A stretch of DNA of 41,584 nt from Candidatus Kuenenia stuttgartensis. Its GTDB lineage: Bacteria > Planctomycetota > Planctomycetia > Pirellulales > UBA1268. The notes under the pieces were generated by a model. That model saw only the letters and a list, made by a program, of their open reading frames with translations, had not been told where the DNA came from and ran no database searches. The number at the start of each line of letters is the position of its first letter. Positions within the stretch are counted from its first letter, which is position 1. The stretch spans positions 1 to 41,584 of the forward strand of contig CAMCQY010000017.1 in NCBI GenBank assembly GCA_945877135.1, written 5' to 3'. Below are positions 7,882-19,168 of this stretch, piece by piece. A program made the position numbers and the translations under genes.

Positions 7882-9242
7882 AGGCGAGCCGTTTTCTCCT
7901 TCTCCTTTCAGCGAGGACCTCCTTCCGTGCCCGGCACATGCGTTATCGGTCTGCAGTGGGGTGACGAAGCCAAAGGCAAGCTCGTCGACATCCTCACCGA
8001 GGACCACGAGATCGTCGTCCGCTATCAGGGCGGCGCCAACGCCGGCCACACCGTCGTCTCCAACGGCCAGACCTGGAAGCTGTCCCTCATTCCCAGCGGC
8101 ATCCTCCGCGACAACGTCACCTGCGTCATCACCGGCGGCGTGGCCCTCGATCCAGCCAGCGTGATCCGGGAGATCGATATGCTCGAAGGCCGCGGCGTGC
8201 GGGTCGAAGGCAAGCTGCGGATCAGCGACCGGGCCCACCTCGTGTTTCCGTGGCACGTGGCCGAAGACAAGCAACTCGACGGCAGTCTGTCGGGGGGCGA
8301 GGCGATCGGCACGACCGGCCGCGGCATCGGCCCCTGCTACCGCGACAAGGTGGGGCGCTCGTTGGCGATCCGCCTCGGCGATCTCTACCGCGATGAGTTC
8401 CGAGGCCGCCTCGAACACATCGTGGGCATCAAGAACCGGCTGCTGTCGGGCTGGCAGGCGGGCGGGGCTGGCAAGCCGGACCTGCTCGACGCCGCTGCGA
8501 TCTACGACCAAACCATGCAGTATGCGGAACGGCTGCGGCCGTACGTGTTCGACACCACGGCCTACCTGCTCGACGCCATCGAGGGGGGCAGCCGCATGCT
8601 CTTCGAGGGGGCGCAGGGAGCGCTGCTCGACATCGACCACGGCACCTTCCCATTCGTCACCAGCAGCAACTCATCCGGCGTCGGCGTGGCGAGCGGCTCC
8701 GGGATCCCGGGGCGATGGATCGAGCGGGTGATCGGCGTCGTGAAGGCCTATTCAACGCGGGTCGGCGGCGGGCCGATGCCCACCGAACAGACCAACCCCA
8801 TCGGCGAACACCTCCGCGAACGAGGTCGTGAATACGGCACGGTGACCATGCGACCCCGGCGGTGCGGCTGGTTCGACGCCGTTGCCGCCCGCTACACCGC
8901 CAGGCTGTCGGGCGTGGATGAACTGGCCGTGATGCTGCTCGACGTGCCGGGCGGTCTCGATGAACTGAAGATCTGCACCGCCTACACGGTGGATGGCAGG
9001 CAGACGAGCCACTTCCCCAGCCATGTCGATGATCTCAAAAAAGCCGAGCCTGTCTATGAGACGCTGCCCGGCTGGCAGGACGACCTTTCGACGTACCGCA
9101 GCTACGATGCCCTGCCCGCAGCCGCGAAAGGGTATCTTGCCAGGATCGGAGAGCTGCTCGGGCGGCCGGTGGCGATCGTGTCGGTCGGCCCCGACCGCGA
9201 GCAGACGATCTTCTGCGACCGCAACGAACAGCAGCAGAAACC

Positions 9243-10063
<821 letters not shown>

Positions 10064-10067
<4 letters not shown>

Positions 10068-11086
10068 CCCCCGAACGAGCATCGTCTGGGCATCCATCCG
10101 CTGCGCATGCGTCGACGGGGCGCACGTCTCCGCTACAGGCCGGCACGTCTCGGCGTGCTATGGTTCGCTCCTTCGGGTCTCGCGTTGTCTTCGCCGGCCT
10201 GATCACAGCCGCCTTCGCGACGCTCGCCTGGGCAGACTCGATCGGCCTCGGCGGCGCAATGCCCGCCTGGTGGCTGCTGCCGGTGGCGATTGTGCTGGCG
10301 GTCGGAAGTGTCACCGAGATCGTTCGGCTCTTCGCGGCGAGAGAGGTCCGACTGCCGGCGTGGCTGCTGCGACCGGCCGTGGTGGCGGTGGTGCTCTCTG
10401 CAGCAGCCGGCGCCGAGGCCTTTGCCGCGGCGTCGTCCGCGGCGTCGCCGGCTGCTGCGATGGGCTGGCCGGCGATCACGGTCATCTTCTCGATCATCGC
10501 GCTGTTCATCGTGGAGATCGCCACGTACAGTCCCAACGGAGCCACGATCGAGCGACTGGCTGCGGGTGCCTTCACGGTCGCGTTCATTGGGCTGCCGCTG
10601 GCCTGCATCGTGAGCCTGCGGCTCTTGTGTCGGGAGAACCTCGGACCGGAGCAGACCGGTCCAGGGCATCTGGGCATGCTGCCGCTCGTGAGTCTTGTCG
10701 CAGTGACAAAGGCGGGCGACATCGCGGCCTATCTGGGTGGCACGCTGCTGGGAAGGCATCGGATGGCGCCGAGCCTCAGCCCCGGCAAGACATGGGAGGG
10801 GGCCGTCGCGGCCCTCGTCGGGTCGTCTGCAGCCGCATGGATCGTGCTCGAGCAGTTCGGCAACGCCGGACCGTCGCGGCCGTGGGGCGGCTGGCTCGCC
10901 TTCGGACTCTGCGTGGGACTCGCCGCCATGATGGGCGATCTGGCGGAATCGCTGCTCAAGCGGGAGTGCGGGGCGAAGGACTCCGGCAGAACGCTGGGCG
11001 GCCTCGGCGGGTTTCTCGATCTCATCGATTCCCTCCTCTTCGCCGCCCCGGTGGCCTGGCTGTTGTGGGTGCTCGGCGGCCGTTGA
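10064..11086 (+). CDS. cdsA: Phosphatidate cytidylyltransferase
   Basis: Multiple TM segments; SLSPGKTWEGAVAALVGS and GDLAESLLKRECGAKDSGRTLGGLGGFLDLIDSLLFAAP signature. GTG at 10064 forms a GTGA overlap with uppS; alternative ATG 10160. Confidence 0.93.
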
Positions 11087-11204
11087 AGGCCGGATTCTCC
11101 GCACAAAACAGGCTATGGGCCTGTTGGCCCCGGAGCGGGTATACTCCATCTATTGTCCCGCTTCCCTCTAAAGACCGTTGGTGTGTCACACGCCACGGGC
11201 TTCG

Positions 11205-12134
11205 ATGTCCCGCACGTCTATCGCGGTTGTCGATTCGAAGCGTCTTGTCGCCGTCTTCGGGCCACGGGACCAACACCTTCGCAGGATCCGGTCAGCCCTC
11301 GGGGTTGGCGTTTCGGCCCGCGACGATTCGATCCAGATCGAGGGCGAGGAGGCGGCCGTTTTGCGTGCCGCCGAGATCTTCGAGCAACTCGACCGCATCG
11401 CCCGTGAGCATGGGACCGTCGAGATCGCCGACGTCACCGAACTGCTGTCGGCAGCCACGGGCACCTCGCAGACGGTGCCACGCGACCCGATCGAAGTGCA
11501 TCGTCCGGACAAACAGGTGCAGCCCCGGTCCGCAGGACAGGCCGCTTATGTGAAGGCGATCCGCGAGCACGATGTCGTGGTCTGCAGCGGGCCGGCCGGC
11601 AGCGGCAAGACCTTTCTGGCCGTGGCGATGGCGGTGTCGGCGCTGCGGACCGAACAGGTTCGCAAGATTGTGCTCGTGCGGCCGGCCGTCGAGGCGGGGG
11701 AAAGCCTCGGCTACCTGCCGGGCGACCTGCAGGCCAAGATCAATCCCTACCTGCGGCCGTTGCTCGACGCACTGCGGGAGATGATGGATTACGAACTGCT
11801 CAAACGGCTCACGGAGCAGGATGTCGTCGAGATGGTCCCGCTGGCCTACATGCGGGGCCGCACGCTCAACAACGCCTTCATCATCCTCGACGAGGCGCAG
11901 AACACCACCGTCGCGCAGATGAAGATGTTTCTGACGCGGCTCGGCGTCGGCTCCAAGATGGTGATCTCCGGAGACACCACTCAGATCGATCTGCCACCCA
12001 ACCGCCGAAGCGGTCTGGTCGATGCGATGGAGCGGCTGGAACGCGTCCGCGGCTGTGGGCGGGTGCAACTCGGCGGGATCGACATCGTCCGCCATCCGCT
12101 CGTCCAGCGGATCGTCGAGGCCTACGGCGACTGA
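11205..12134 (+). CDS. phoH: PhoH-family ATPase
   Basis: VVCSGPAGSGKTFLAVAMAVSAL, VRPAVEAGESLGYLPGDLQAKINPYLRPLLDAL, FIILDEAQNTTVAQMKMFLTRLG. Confidence 0.96.
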   Translation: MSRTSIAVVDSKRLVAVFGPRDQHLRRIRSALGVGVSARDDSIQIEGEEAAVLRAAEIFEQLDRIAREHGTVEIADVTELLSAATGTSQTVPRDPIEVHRPDKQVQPRSAGQAAYVKAIREHDVVVCSGPAGSGKTFLAVAMAVSALRTEQVRKIVLVRPAVEAGESLGYLPGDLQAKINPYLRPLLDALREMMDYELLKRLTEQDVVEMVPLAYMRGRTLNNAFIILDEAQNTTVAQMKMFLTRLGVGSKMVISGDTTQIDLPPNRRSGLVDAMERLERVRGCGRVQLGGIDIVRHPLVQRIVEAYGD

Positions 12135-12140
12135 CGCCCC

Positions 12141-14558
12141 ATGAACATCGCCCCATCCTCCTATCGTCGCCGCATCAAGCGTGGCTCCTCCGTCGAGGTG
12201 CCCCACGGCTTCTGGGGCACGCTGCTGGAGACCGTGTCGCGATCCGAGGTGCTCCTCCGGCTTGCCCTCTGCCTGGGAGCGGCCCTCGTGCTGCTCATGC
12301 TCATGCACGGCTGGTCGGAGCCGTTTCCCTTTCGCGCAGGGATGGTGTCGCCCCGGGGCGTGGTGGCCCGCGTGCCTTTCGAAAAGCCCGACGGGGAGCG
12401 GACCCGCACGGCCCAGGAGCGCGCCGCGGCGCAGGTTCGGGTGGTCTACTCGCAGGACAAGGCGCCGATCGTGCGGCTGCGTGACGGCCTCAAGAACCGC
12501 CTCGCGGAGATCGCGGCGGCAGACGCGGTCACGGCGTCATCGCGGGCGGCCTGGCTGGAGTTCGCCCCCGAAGCCGCCCCGGTGATCGATGCCCTGGTGG
12601 CCGCCGCGGAGAAGCCGGCGGTCCGCGAACCGCCGCTTGCGCCGGACCCCCCTGATGCCACGGCCACGCCTGATGCCGATGCCGAAAAGAAGCCCGCTGC
12701 GGAGTCGGCCGACGCGGTCTCCAAACCTGCCACGCAGCCGGACAACCGGGTGCTCGAGGCGGGCCAGGCCTTCCAACGGTTTCGGGCCCGCATCGACACG
12801 AAGGAGCGGCTGCTCGAATGCGAAAAGGCGATCGATCGCAGCTTCGCTGATGTGGCGAGCATGGGCGTACTCGAGAAGATCCAGCACGGCATCGACGAAG
12901 GGAGCCAGACGGAGATCGACGTCCATCCGCTGGGCAACACCACTGAGGTCACGCGGGCGCAGGTCGCCGACGTGCTGCAGGGCGAGGCGAAGGTTCGGCT
13001 GCGGACACGGCTCGACGAGGAACTCGGAGAGGGGCCGCTGGCCAGCAGGGTATTCTCCTGGCTTGAGCCGCGACTGGCGGGAACGCTCGAGATCGACCGC
13101 GACGCGACGGCCAAGGCCAAAAAGGAGGCGGTCGAAAAGACGCCCCAGCAGTTCGTCCGTTATGCAGCGGGCGATCTGCTGGCCGATCCAGGCGTGCCGA
13201 TGAAGGCCAACGACGTGCAACTCCTCGAGCGTGAGCACGAGGAATACGTCCGCCAGCAGGATGCTCGACAAAGGGTAGGCCGGGCCCTGTCGCTGTTTGG
13301 CCTGTTTGCGGCGATGTTTGCACTGTCGGGATTCTACATCCACCTCCACCATCGTGAGGTGCTCGACGATCTCGGGCACGTGGCCACGCTGGTGGGACTC
13401 TCCGCGGTGACCGTCGTGCTTTGCCTCCTGTCGGCGGGCGAAGCGTGGCGGGCCGAGATCGTGCCGCTGCTGGTATTCGCCATGACCGTGGCGATCGCCT
13501 ACGACGAAGATCTGGCGCTGCTGCTGGCTGCCGAGGTGGCGCTCGTCGTGGTGGTCGGGCTTGGCCGCGGCCTGGCCGACCACGTGACGCTCTCCGCGGC
13601 CGCGGCGGCGATGGTCTTCTGGATGGGCCGGATCCGCAGCCGCAGCAAACTCATCTACGTGGGGTTGTGGGCCGGCGCTGTCGCGTTCGCCACCCAGATC
13701 GGATCCAATCTTCTGGAGGAGCGGCCTTTCGATGTGCAACTGCTCTACGAGGCCGGCCGCACCGGCGTGTGGACGCTGCTGGCCGGTTTTCTGATGACCG
13801 GCCTGCTGCCGTTCATCGAACGCTCGTTTGGCGTGCTCACCGATCTGAGCCTGCTGGAGGTCGGCGACGTGGCCCATCCGCTCCTGCAGGAACTCGTGCG
13901 CCGCGCTCCGGGCACCTACAACCATTCGATCAACGTGGCGAGCATCGGCGAGGCCGCCGCCGAGGCGATCGGCGCCCGCGGGCTGCTTGTGCGGGTGGGC
14001 GCCTATTTCCACGACTCCGGCAAGATGCTCAAACCCGCCTACTTCATCGAAAATCAGGGACAGGAAAACCGGCATGAATCACTCGTGCCGGCGATGAGCA
14101 CGCTGATCATCATCGCCCACGTCAAAGAGGGCGTGGAGCTCGCGCGGCAATACAACCTCCCCCAGCCGATCGTCGACATCATCGCCGAACACCACGGAAC
14201 GACTCTCGTGGAGTTCTTCTACCGACGCGCGACCGAACTCTCGCAGACCGATCCCAACGGAACCGAAGTCGACGAACAGAACTTCCGCTACCCTGGTCCC
14301 AAGCCGAGTTCGCGGGAATCGGCGGTGCTGATGCTTTCCGACGCGGTCGAGAGTGCCAGTCGCGCCCTCACCGAGCCCACGCCCGCCCGCATCGCCAGCC
14401 TTGTGCACGATCTTGCCATGAAGCGGCTACTCGACGGCCAGTTCGACGAATGCGGCCTGACGCTCGAGGAACTCGAACTCATCGAGCGGAGTCTGGTGAA
14501 GAGCCTCACGGCGGTGTATCACGGTCGCGTCAAATATCCAGACCAGAGGACCGCGTAG
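12141..14558 (+). CDS. 7TM-HD family membrane phosphohydrolase (PgpH-like, possible c-di-AMP phosphodiesterase)
   Basis: Large extracytoplasmic N-terminal region, multi-TM block, APGTYNHSINVASI ... AYFHDSGKMLKPAYFIENQ ... IAEHHGT HD motifs. Confidence 0.88.
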   Translation: MNIAPSSYRRRIKRGSSVEVPHGFWGTLLETVSRSEVLLRLALCLGAALVLLMLMHGWSEPFPFRAGMVSPRGVVARVPFEKPDGERTRTAQERAAAQVRVVYSQDKAPIVRLRDGLKNRLAEIAAADAVTASSRAAWLEFAPEAAPVIDALVAAAEKPAVREPPLAPDPPDATATPDADAEKKPAAESADAVSKPATQPDNRVLEAGQAFQRFRARIDTKERLLECEKAIDRSFADVASMGVLEKIQHGIDEGSQTEIDVHPLGNTTEVTRAQVADVLQGEAKVRLRTRLDEELGEGPLASRVFSWLEPRLAGTLEIDRDATAKAKKEAVEKTPQQFVRYAAGDLLADPGVPMKANDVQLLEREHEEYVRQQDARQRVGRALSLFGLFAAMFALSGFYIHLHHREVLDDLGHVATLVGLSAVTVVLCLLSAGEAWRAEIVPLLVFAMTVAIAYDEDLALLLAAEVALVVVVGLGRGLADHVTLSAAAAAMVFWMGRIRSRSKLIYVGLWAGAVAFATQIGSNLLEERPFDVQLLYEAGRTGVWTLLAGFLMTGLLPFIERSFGVLTDLSLLEVGDVAHPLLQELVRRAPGTYNHSINVASIGEAAAEAIGARGLLVRVGAYFHDSGKMLKPAYFIENQGQENRHESLVPAMSTLIIIAHVKEGVELARQYNLPQPIVDIIAEHHGTTLVEFFYRRATELSQTDPNGTEVDEQNFRYPGPKPSSRESAVLMLSDAVESASRALTEPTPARIASLVHDLAMKRLLDGQFDECGLTLEELELIERSLVKSLTAVYHGRVKYPDQRTA

Positions 14559-15082
14559 TGTCCCAACTCCGCGGCCGCGTTGTTCCCCAGCTGCCTTCAT
14601 CGACGCTCGTCGTCGATGTGAGCGACCGGCAAAAACTGATGCGGGTCTCGGCCCGCGGCCTGGAGCGGCTGGTCCGCAGGGCGCTGGTTGCCGAAGGTAT
14701 CGAAGAGGCTGAGATCGGCGTCATCTTGGTTGACGATCGGCGGATCGCAGCGGTCCATCGTCGCTGGCTCGGGAAGCCAGGCCCCACCGACGTGATCACG
14801 TTCGATCTCGCCGCGGGCACCGCCGGCCCGCCGCGGGCCCGCGTCCTGACGGGCGACATCGTGGTCAGCACGGAGACGGCCCGCCGCATGGCCCGTGCCG
14901 TCGGCTGGACGCCCCGCCAGGAGCTCGCCTACTACATCGTCCACGGTCTCCTGCATCTCACCGGCTACAACGATCACACGCCGGCCGAGTGCCGTCAGAT
15001 GCGGGCCCGCGAGCGGGCGGTGATGAAGGCCTGTGGACTGCCGGTTCCCCCGCGAACGAGAGCCGCAGGCAACGGCCCATGA
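14558..15082 (+). CDS. ybeY: rRNA maturation endoribonuclease YbeY
   Basis: GTG start overlapping the previous stop (TAGTG); PTDVITFDL; HGLLHLTGYNDHTPAE. Confidence 0.92.
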   Translation: MSQLRGRVVPQLPSSTLVVDVSDRQKLMRVSARGLERLVRRALVAEGIEEAEIGVILVDDRRIAAVHRRWLGKPGPTDVITFDLAAGTAGPPRARVLTGDIVVSTETARRMARAVGWTPRQELAYYIVHGLLHLTGYNDHTPAECRQMRARERAVMKACGLPVPPRTRAAGNGP

Positions 15083-16407
15083 ATGCCGCGGAATCCCTCG
15101 GACTCGAAACGGCCCTGCTTCTGCTGATGCTGGCCAGTCTGGCAGCCGTGCAGGCCCGCAGTGTCCGCGGCGCCCAGCGGCATCGCATCCAGGATCTCTG
15201 CCGGCGTGCCGGCGTGCCGTCCCACTACGACGAGATCGTGGCGGGGAGCGAGACGATCGCCTTCGTGGCGGCGTCGGTGGTGGTGATCGCGGCGGTCGTC
15301 GCCACGTTGCTGGCTGCCCGTGGCCTGTTGGCAGCTTCCGGGGGCCTGCTGGCGCTCAAGGTGTCGGCCGTCGGCGGATGGATCGCGATCGTGTGGCTCG
15401 TGCTCGTGGTCGTGCCGATGCTGGTGACGAAGTTCGCGGGGCCGTGGATCGTGGTGGCGACGTGGCGGCTGTGGCGCCCCGTGATCGGCCTGCTCGGTCC
15501 TGTCGTGCGGCTCCTCGGCAGCCTGGCGGCGGCGATTGGTCGCGCCCCCGTGGGCCAGGGCGGTGATGATGCGGCGAGCGAGCGTCCGCAGGACGAACTA
15601 CGGCTGGTCGTTGACGAGGCGCATCGCGAAGGCCACATCGAAGGGACCGCTCGCGACATGATCCGGGGCGTCATCGGACTCGACGAGGTCCGCGTGGCGC
15701 AGATCATGACACCCCGCACCCAGATGATCGCGATCCCGCTGGCGACCGATTGGGACGAGGCTGTTCGCATGGCCGCGGAAAGCGGCCACACGCGGCTGCC
15801 GGTGTGGGATCGCTCCGCCGACGACGTCGTCGGCATGCTCCACACGCGGGACGTGCTGAACCGGCTCGCCGAAGGTCTCGCGCCACAGGCCGCAGCCGCC
15901 GCTGCCGACTCCCGCGGCATCCGACCGCTCCTGCGTCCCCCCTGGTTTGTGCCCGAATCGATGACCGTGAGAACGCTGCTGCTGGAGTTCCAGCGTGGGA
16001 AGACGCACATGGCCATTGTCACCGACGAATTCGGGGGCGTGTCCGGACTCGTGACCATCGAGGACGCGCTGGAGGAGATCGTGGGCGAGATTGCCGACGA
16101 ACACGACGAGGCTTTTACGGACGGCATCCGACTGGTCTCGCCCGACGCGTGCGAGGTGCTGGCGCACGTTCCGGTCGCGCGGGTCAACGCACAAATGGGA
16201 TTGTCGCTGCCGGAAGAGGCGGGGTATGAGACGATCGGCGGTTTCGTGTTTCACCAATGCGGCCGCATCCCGGAAGTGGGCGAGAAGGTGAGGTCGCACG
16301 GTGCGTTGCTGGAGGTGCTCGCCGCCACTCGCCGGCGGATCGACCTGATCCGCATCGAGCGGCTCGGGGACGAACGGCCGGGGAGCACCGGAAACGATGG
16401 CAGCTGA
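15079..16407 (+). CDS. CNNM/CBS-domain (CorC/TlyC-like) transporter-associated protein
   Basis: N-terminal TM helices; IRGVIGLDEVRVAQIMTPRTQMIAI; TDEFGGVSGLVTIEDALEEIVGEIADEHDE; ATGA overlap with ybeY. Confidence 0.9.
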   Translation: MNAAESLGLETALLLLMLASLAAVQARSVRGAQRHRIQDLCRRAGVPSHYDEIVAGSETIAFVAASVVVIAAVVATLLAARGLLAASGGLLALKVSAVGGWIAIVWLVLVVVPMLVTKFAGPWIVVATWRLWRPVIGLLGPVVRLLGSLAAAIGRAPVGQGGDDAASERPQDELRLVVDEAHREGHIEGTARDMIRGVIGLDEVRVAQIMTPRTQMIAIPLATDWDEAVRMAAESGHTRLPVWDRSADDVVGMLHTRDVLNRLAEGLAPQAAAAAADSRGIRPLLRPPWFVPESMTVRTLLLEFQRGKTHMAIVTDEFGGVSGLVTIEDALEEIVGEIADEHDEAFTDGIRLVSPDACEVLAHVPVARVNAQMGLSLPEEAGYETIGGFVFHQCGRIPEVGEKVRSHGALLEVLAATRRRIDLIRIERLGDERPGSTGNDGS

Positions 16408-17212
16408 AAAGGCACGGGCGATCGTCATCCGGACATTCCCCTTCGGGGAAAGCAGCTGCGTCGTCACCCTGTTTACCCGAGAGTACGGCAAGCTACGGGC
16501 TCTGGCGAAGGGCGCATGGCGACCCAAGAGCGGATTCGACGCCGCCCTTGACCTGCTTTCGATCTGTCAGGTACTCGTCCTCCGCAAATCAACCGATGCG
16601 CTCGACCTGCTGACGGAAGCCTGTCTCGAGCATCGGTTTCGGGTTGGAAGGAGCCAGGCAGCGTTTCTCGGCGGCATGGATGTCGCTGAACTGCTCGACA
16701 CGCTCACCGCGGATGGCGATCCGCAGCCGGAACTGTTCGATGTCGCCCACGCCACGCTGCGAACACTCTCGGCACCTCGTCCTGCCCATGATCACGATGC
16801 CTCGACAACTGAACTCACCGACGGCCTCGTGCGGGCATTGGTCGCGCACACCGAGTTGGCCATGCTCAGGCTGGTCGGCCATGCTCCGGCACTCGTGCGC
16901 TGCGCCGAGTGCGGCGGCGGTATCGAAGGCAGGAGCCGAATCGCATTCGGGATGCTCGACGGAGGCGTGCTCTGCGAGCGGTGCCGAAGTGGCAAGCGAG
17001 CGGTCGTCTCGATCTCTGCGGATTGCCTGGCGGCGTTGCAGTTACTGGCGGGCACTCCCGACGCGTGGAGGTCTCTGGCCTTGCCACCACCCATCGACGG
17101 CGAGGTTCGTGCCGTCATGAACACCTTGCTTTCCCACCTCCTCGGCAGACGGCCGCGGGTTGCCCCCCTGCTCCAGCCGCGGTCTCGCCCCGGCACGTCC
17201 CGCTCCTCCTGA
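16397..17212 (+). CDS. recO: DNA repair protein RecO
   Basis: ARAIVIRTFPFGESSCVVTLFTREYGKLRALAKGAWRPKS; C-terminal CAECGGG...CERC zinc-type Cys set. Confidence 0.88.
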   Translation: MAAEKARAIVIRTFPFGESSCVVTLFTREYGKLRALAKGAWRPKSGFDAALDLLSICQVLVLRKSTDALDLLTEACLEHRFRVGRSQAAFLGGMDVAELLDTLTADGDPQPELFDVAHATLRTLSAPRPAHDHDASTTELTDGLVRALVAHTELAMLRLVGHAPALVRCAECGGGIEGRSRIAFGMLDGGVLCERCRSGKRAVVSISADCLAALQLLAGTPDAWRSLALPPPIDGEVRAVMNTLLSHLLGRRPRVAPLLQPRSRPGTSRSS

Positions 17213-17237
17213 GACCCGTCTGGCCCGCAGATTCATC

Positions 17238-18584
17238 ATGTCAACCTTGGGCCGCCACTCCCCCCACCGCGATCCGTCGCTCATGCCATCAGTCCGCATC
17301 ACCCACTGTCTTCGGTCGGCCGGATCCGCCTGGTTCCTGGCGTCCCTCGCCTGCGTGCTCCTGCAGGCAGGATGTGCCACGATCAAGCCGCCGACCTGGC
17401 CCTGGTCAAAAAATCCGTCGGCCGACAAGAAACTCGCCGGCGAACTGGGTGAAGATGCCGACTCGTCCGTGATCTCCTCGGAATTCAATCCCACCGAGCA
17501 GGATTTGGGATGGGATTATTTCAAGGGCGAGAACGTCAAGAAGCGTTGGAAGAAGATGCTCGGTCGCGGACCCAACGAGCCTGTGGCCCGCAAGGCTCTG
17601 GCTGAGGCGGATGGCCTGTATCGCGACCGGAAGTACGCCGAGGCCGCCAAGAAATACAAGGTAGCGATCGACCGGTGGCCCGATTCGGTCATCGAGGAGG
17701 ATGCCCTCTGGCAGCTTGCCGAGTGCTGGTTCTTCATGGATCGCTACCCCAAGGCCGAGGACTGCTACGACGAACTGGTCAAAAAATATGCCAACTCGCG
17801 GTACCTCGACCGCGTCGCCCAACGACAGTTCGTGATCGCTCAATACTGGATCGCGCTCGATCAGAAGCACAACTACATGACCATCGTGCCGAACCTCGCC
17901 GACCGCAGCCGGCCGCTGTTCGATACTCGCGGGCGGGCGATCAAGGCGTATGACCATGTCCGCATCAACGATCCCCGCGGGCCGCTGGCCGACGACAGCA
18001 TCATGGCGCAGGCCAACGCCCACTTCGTTGACCGGCAGTGGCTCGATGCCGACTATTTCTACGGCCTGCTCCGCACCGAATATCCCGAAAGCGATTTCCT
18101 CCTCCAGGCCCACCTCCTCGGCCTACAGGCGAAACTGCGGGCCTATCAGGGGCCCGGCTACGAAGGGGGCGTGCTCGATGAGGCCGAGATTCTGGCCGAC
18201 CAGACGCTTGTGCAGTTCCCCGACCAGTTGACGCCAGACGAGGGCGAACGGGTGCAGACCACGCGGGCCGCGATCGCCGCGCAGCAGGCGCAGCGGCACT
18301 GGAACCGCGCCGAGTTCTATGCCAAGGGCAAGCACTACACGTCGGCCCGCATCTACTACGCCCTCATCGCCCGCGACTATCCCAAGACGATGCTCGCGCA
18401 GCAGGCTCGTGACCGGCTCGACAAATACAACGGGCTCGAAGACGTCTCCGACAATCCCCTCCCGATGCTGACGGCACTGCTCAACCCCGACTCGCTCAAG
18501 GAAGCAGAGCTCGACGCGATGGCCGAGGCCGACACGGCGATCGCCCGCCAGGACAACTCCGGCATCGCCCCGCCCCTGCGTTGA
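17238..18584 (+). CDS. BamD/YfiO-like TPR outer-membrane assembly lipoprotein
   Basis: Lipobox-like SLACVLLQAGCATI; repeated TPR-like segments (ADGLYRDRKYAEAAKKYKVAIDRWPDS..., AQQARDRLDKY). Alternative ATG 17283. Confidence 0.7.
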   Translation: MSTLGRHSPHRDPSLMPSVRITHCLRSAGSAWFLASLACVLLQAGCATIKPPTWPWSKNPSADKKLAGELGEDADSSVISSEFNPTEQDLGWDYFKGENVKKRWKKMLGRGPNEPVARKALAEADGLYRDRKYAEAAKKYKVAIDRWPDSVIEEDALWQLAECWFFMDRYPKAEDCYDELVKKYANSRYLDRVAQRQFVIAQYWIALDQKHNYMTIVPNLADRSRPLFDTRGRAIKAYDHVRINDPRGPLADDSIMAQANAHFVDRQWLDADYFYGLLRTEYPESDFLLQAHLLGLQAKLRAYQGPGYEGGVLDEAEILADQTLVQFPDQLTPDEGERVQTTRAAIAAQQAQRHWNRAEFYAKGKHYTSARIYYALIARDYPKTMLAQQARDRLDKYNGLEDVSDNPLPMLTALLNPDSLKEAELDAMAEADTAIARQDNSGIAPPLR

Positions 18585-18598
18585 GACGAAGGGATCTC

Positions 18599-19168
18599 AT
18601 GGCCGCGCGCGTGGACAATCTCCGTCGGCTGGCCTACGTCGTGCTCGTCTGCGTCGCTGTGCCCTGCTGCCTGATCCCGTGCGCCGGCTGCGCCGGCTAT
18701 CGCTTCGGCAACAACACGCTCTACGCTCCGAACGTCCGCACCGTCTACGTGCCGATCATCCAGTCGGACAGCTTCCGCACAACGCCGAGCATCGACATCG
18801 GTGAACGGCTCACCGAGGCGGTCTGCAAGGAGATCGAGAAACGCACGCCGTTCAAGGTGGTCGGCGATCCTGCCGCCGACAGCGTGCTCACCGCGCGGAT
18901 CGTGGCCGACACGAAACGGATGGTGGTGGAGAGCCCCACCGACCAGTCGCGGATGGTGGAGATGAACTTCCAAGTGCTGGTCACCTGGGCCGATCGCGGC
19001 GGTGCGGTGCTGGCGTCAGGCGGCGTGCCGCTCCCGGCGGCGAGCGTGGACGTCGGCCAGGCCGCGATGCTCGTGCCGGAGTACGGCCGATCGGTCGCCA
19101 GCACGCAGCAGGAGATGATCATCAAGATGGCCCAGCAGATCGTGGGTCTGATGGAAGAACCGTGGTAG
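18599..19168 (+). CDS. lptE: LptE-like LPS-assembly lipoprotein
   Basis: Lipobox-like LIPCAGCAGYRFGNNTLYAPNVRTVYVPIIQSDSFRT...; GERLTEAVCKEIEKRTPFKVV; short lipoprotein architecture. Confidence 0.7.
   Translation: MAARVDNLRRLAYVVLVCVAVPCCLIPCAGCAGYRFGNNTLYAPNVRTVYVPIIQSDSFRTTPSIDIGERLTEAVCKEIEKRTPFKVVGDPAADSVLTARIVADTKRMVVESPTDQSRMVEMNFQVLVTWADRGGAVLASGGVPLPAASVDVGQAAMLVPEYGRSVASTQQEMIIKMAQQIVGLMEEPW

Noticed and set aside
6556-7926. N-terminal extension of the purA ORF upstream to 6556
   Set aside because: Runs antisense through rluA and across a palindromic repeat; the real PurA N-terminus starts at GTG 7927.
12537-14075. 512-aa minus-strand ORF within the 7TM-HD gene
   Set aside because: Antisense to a well-supported HD phosphohydrolase; composition typical of a GC-rich shadow frame.
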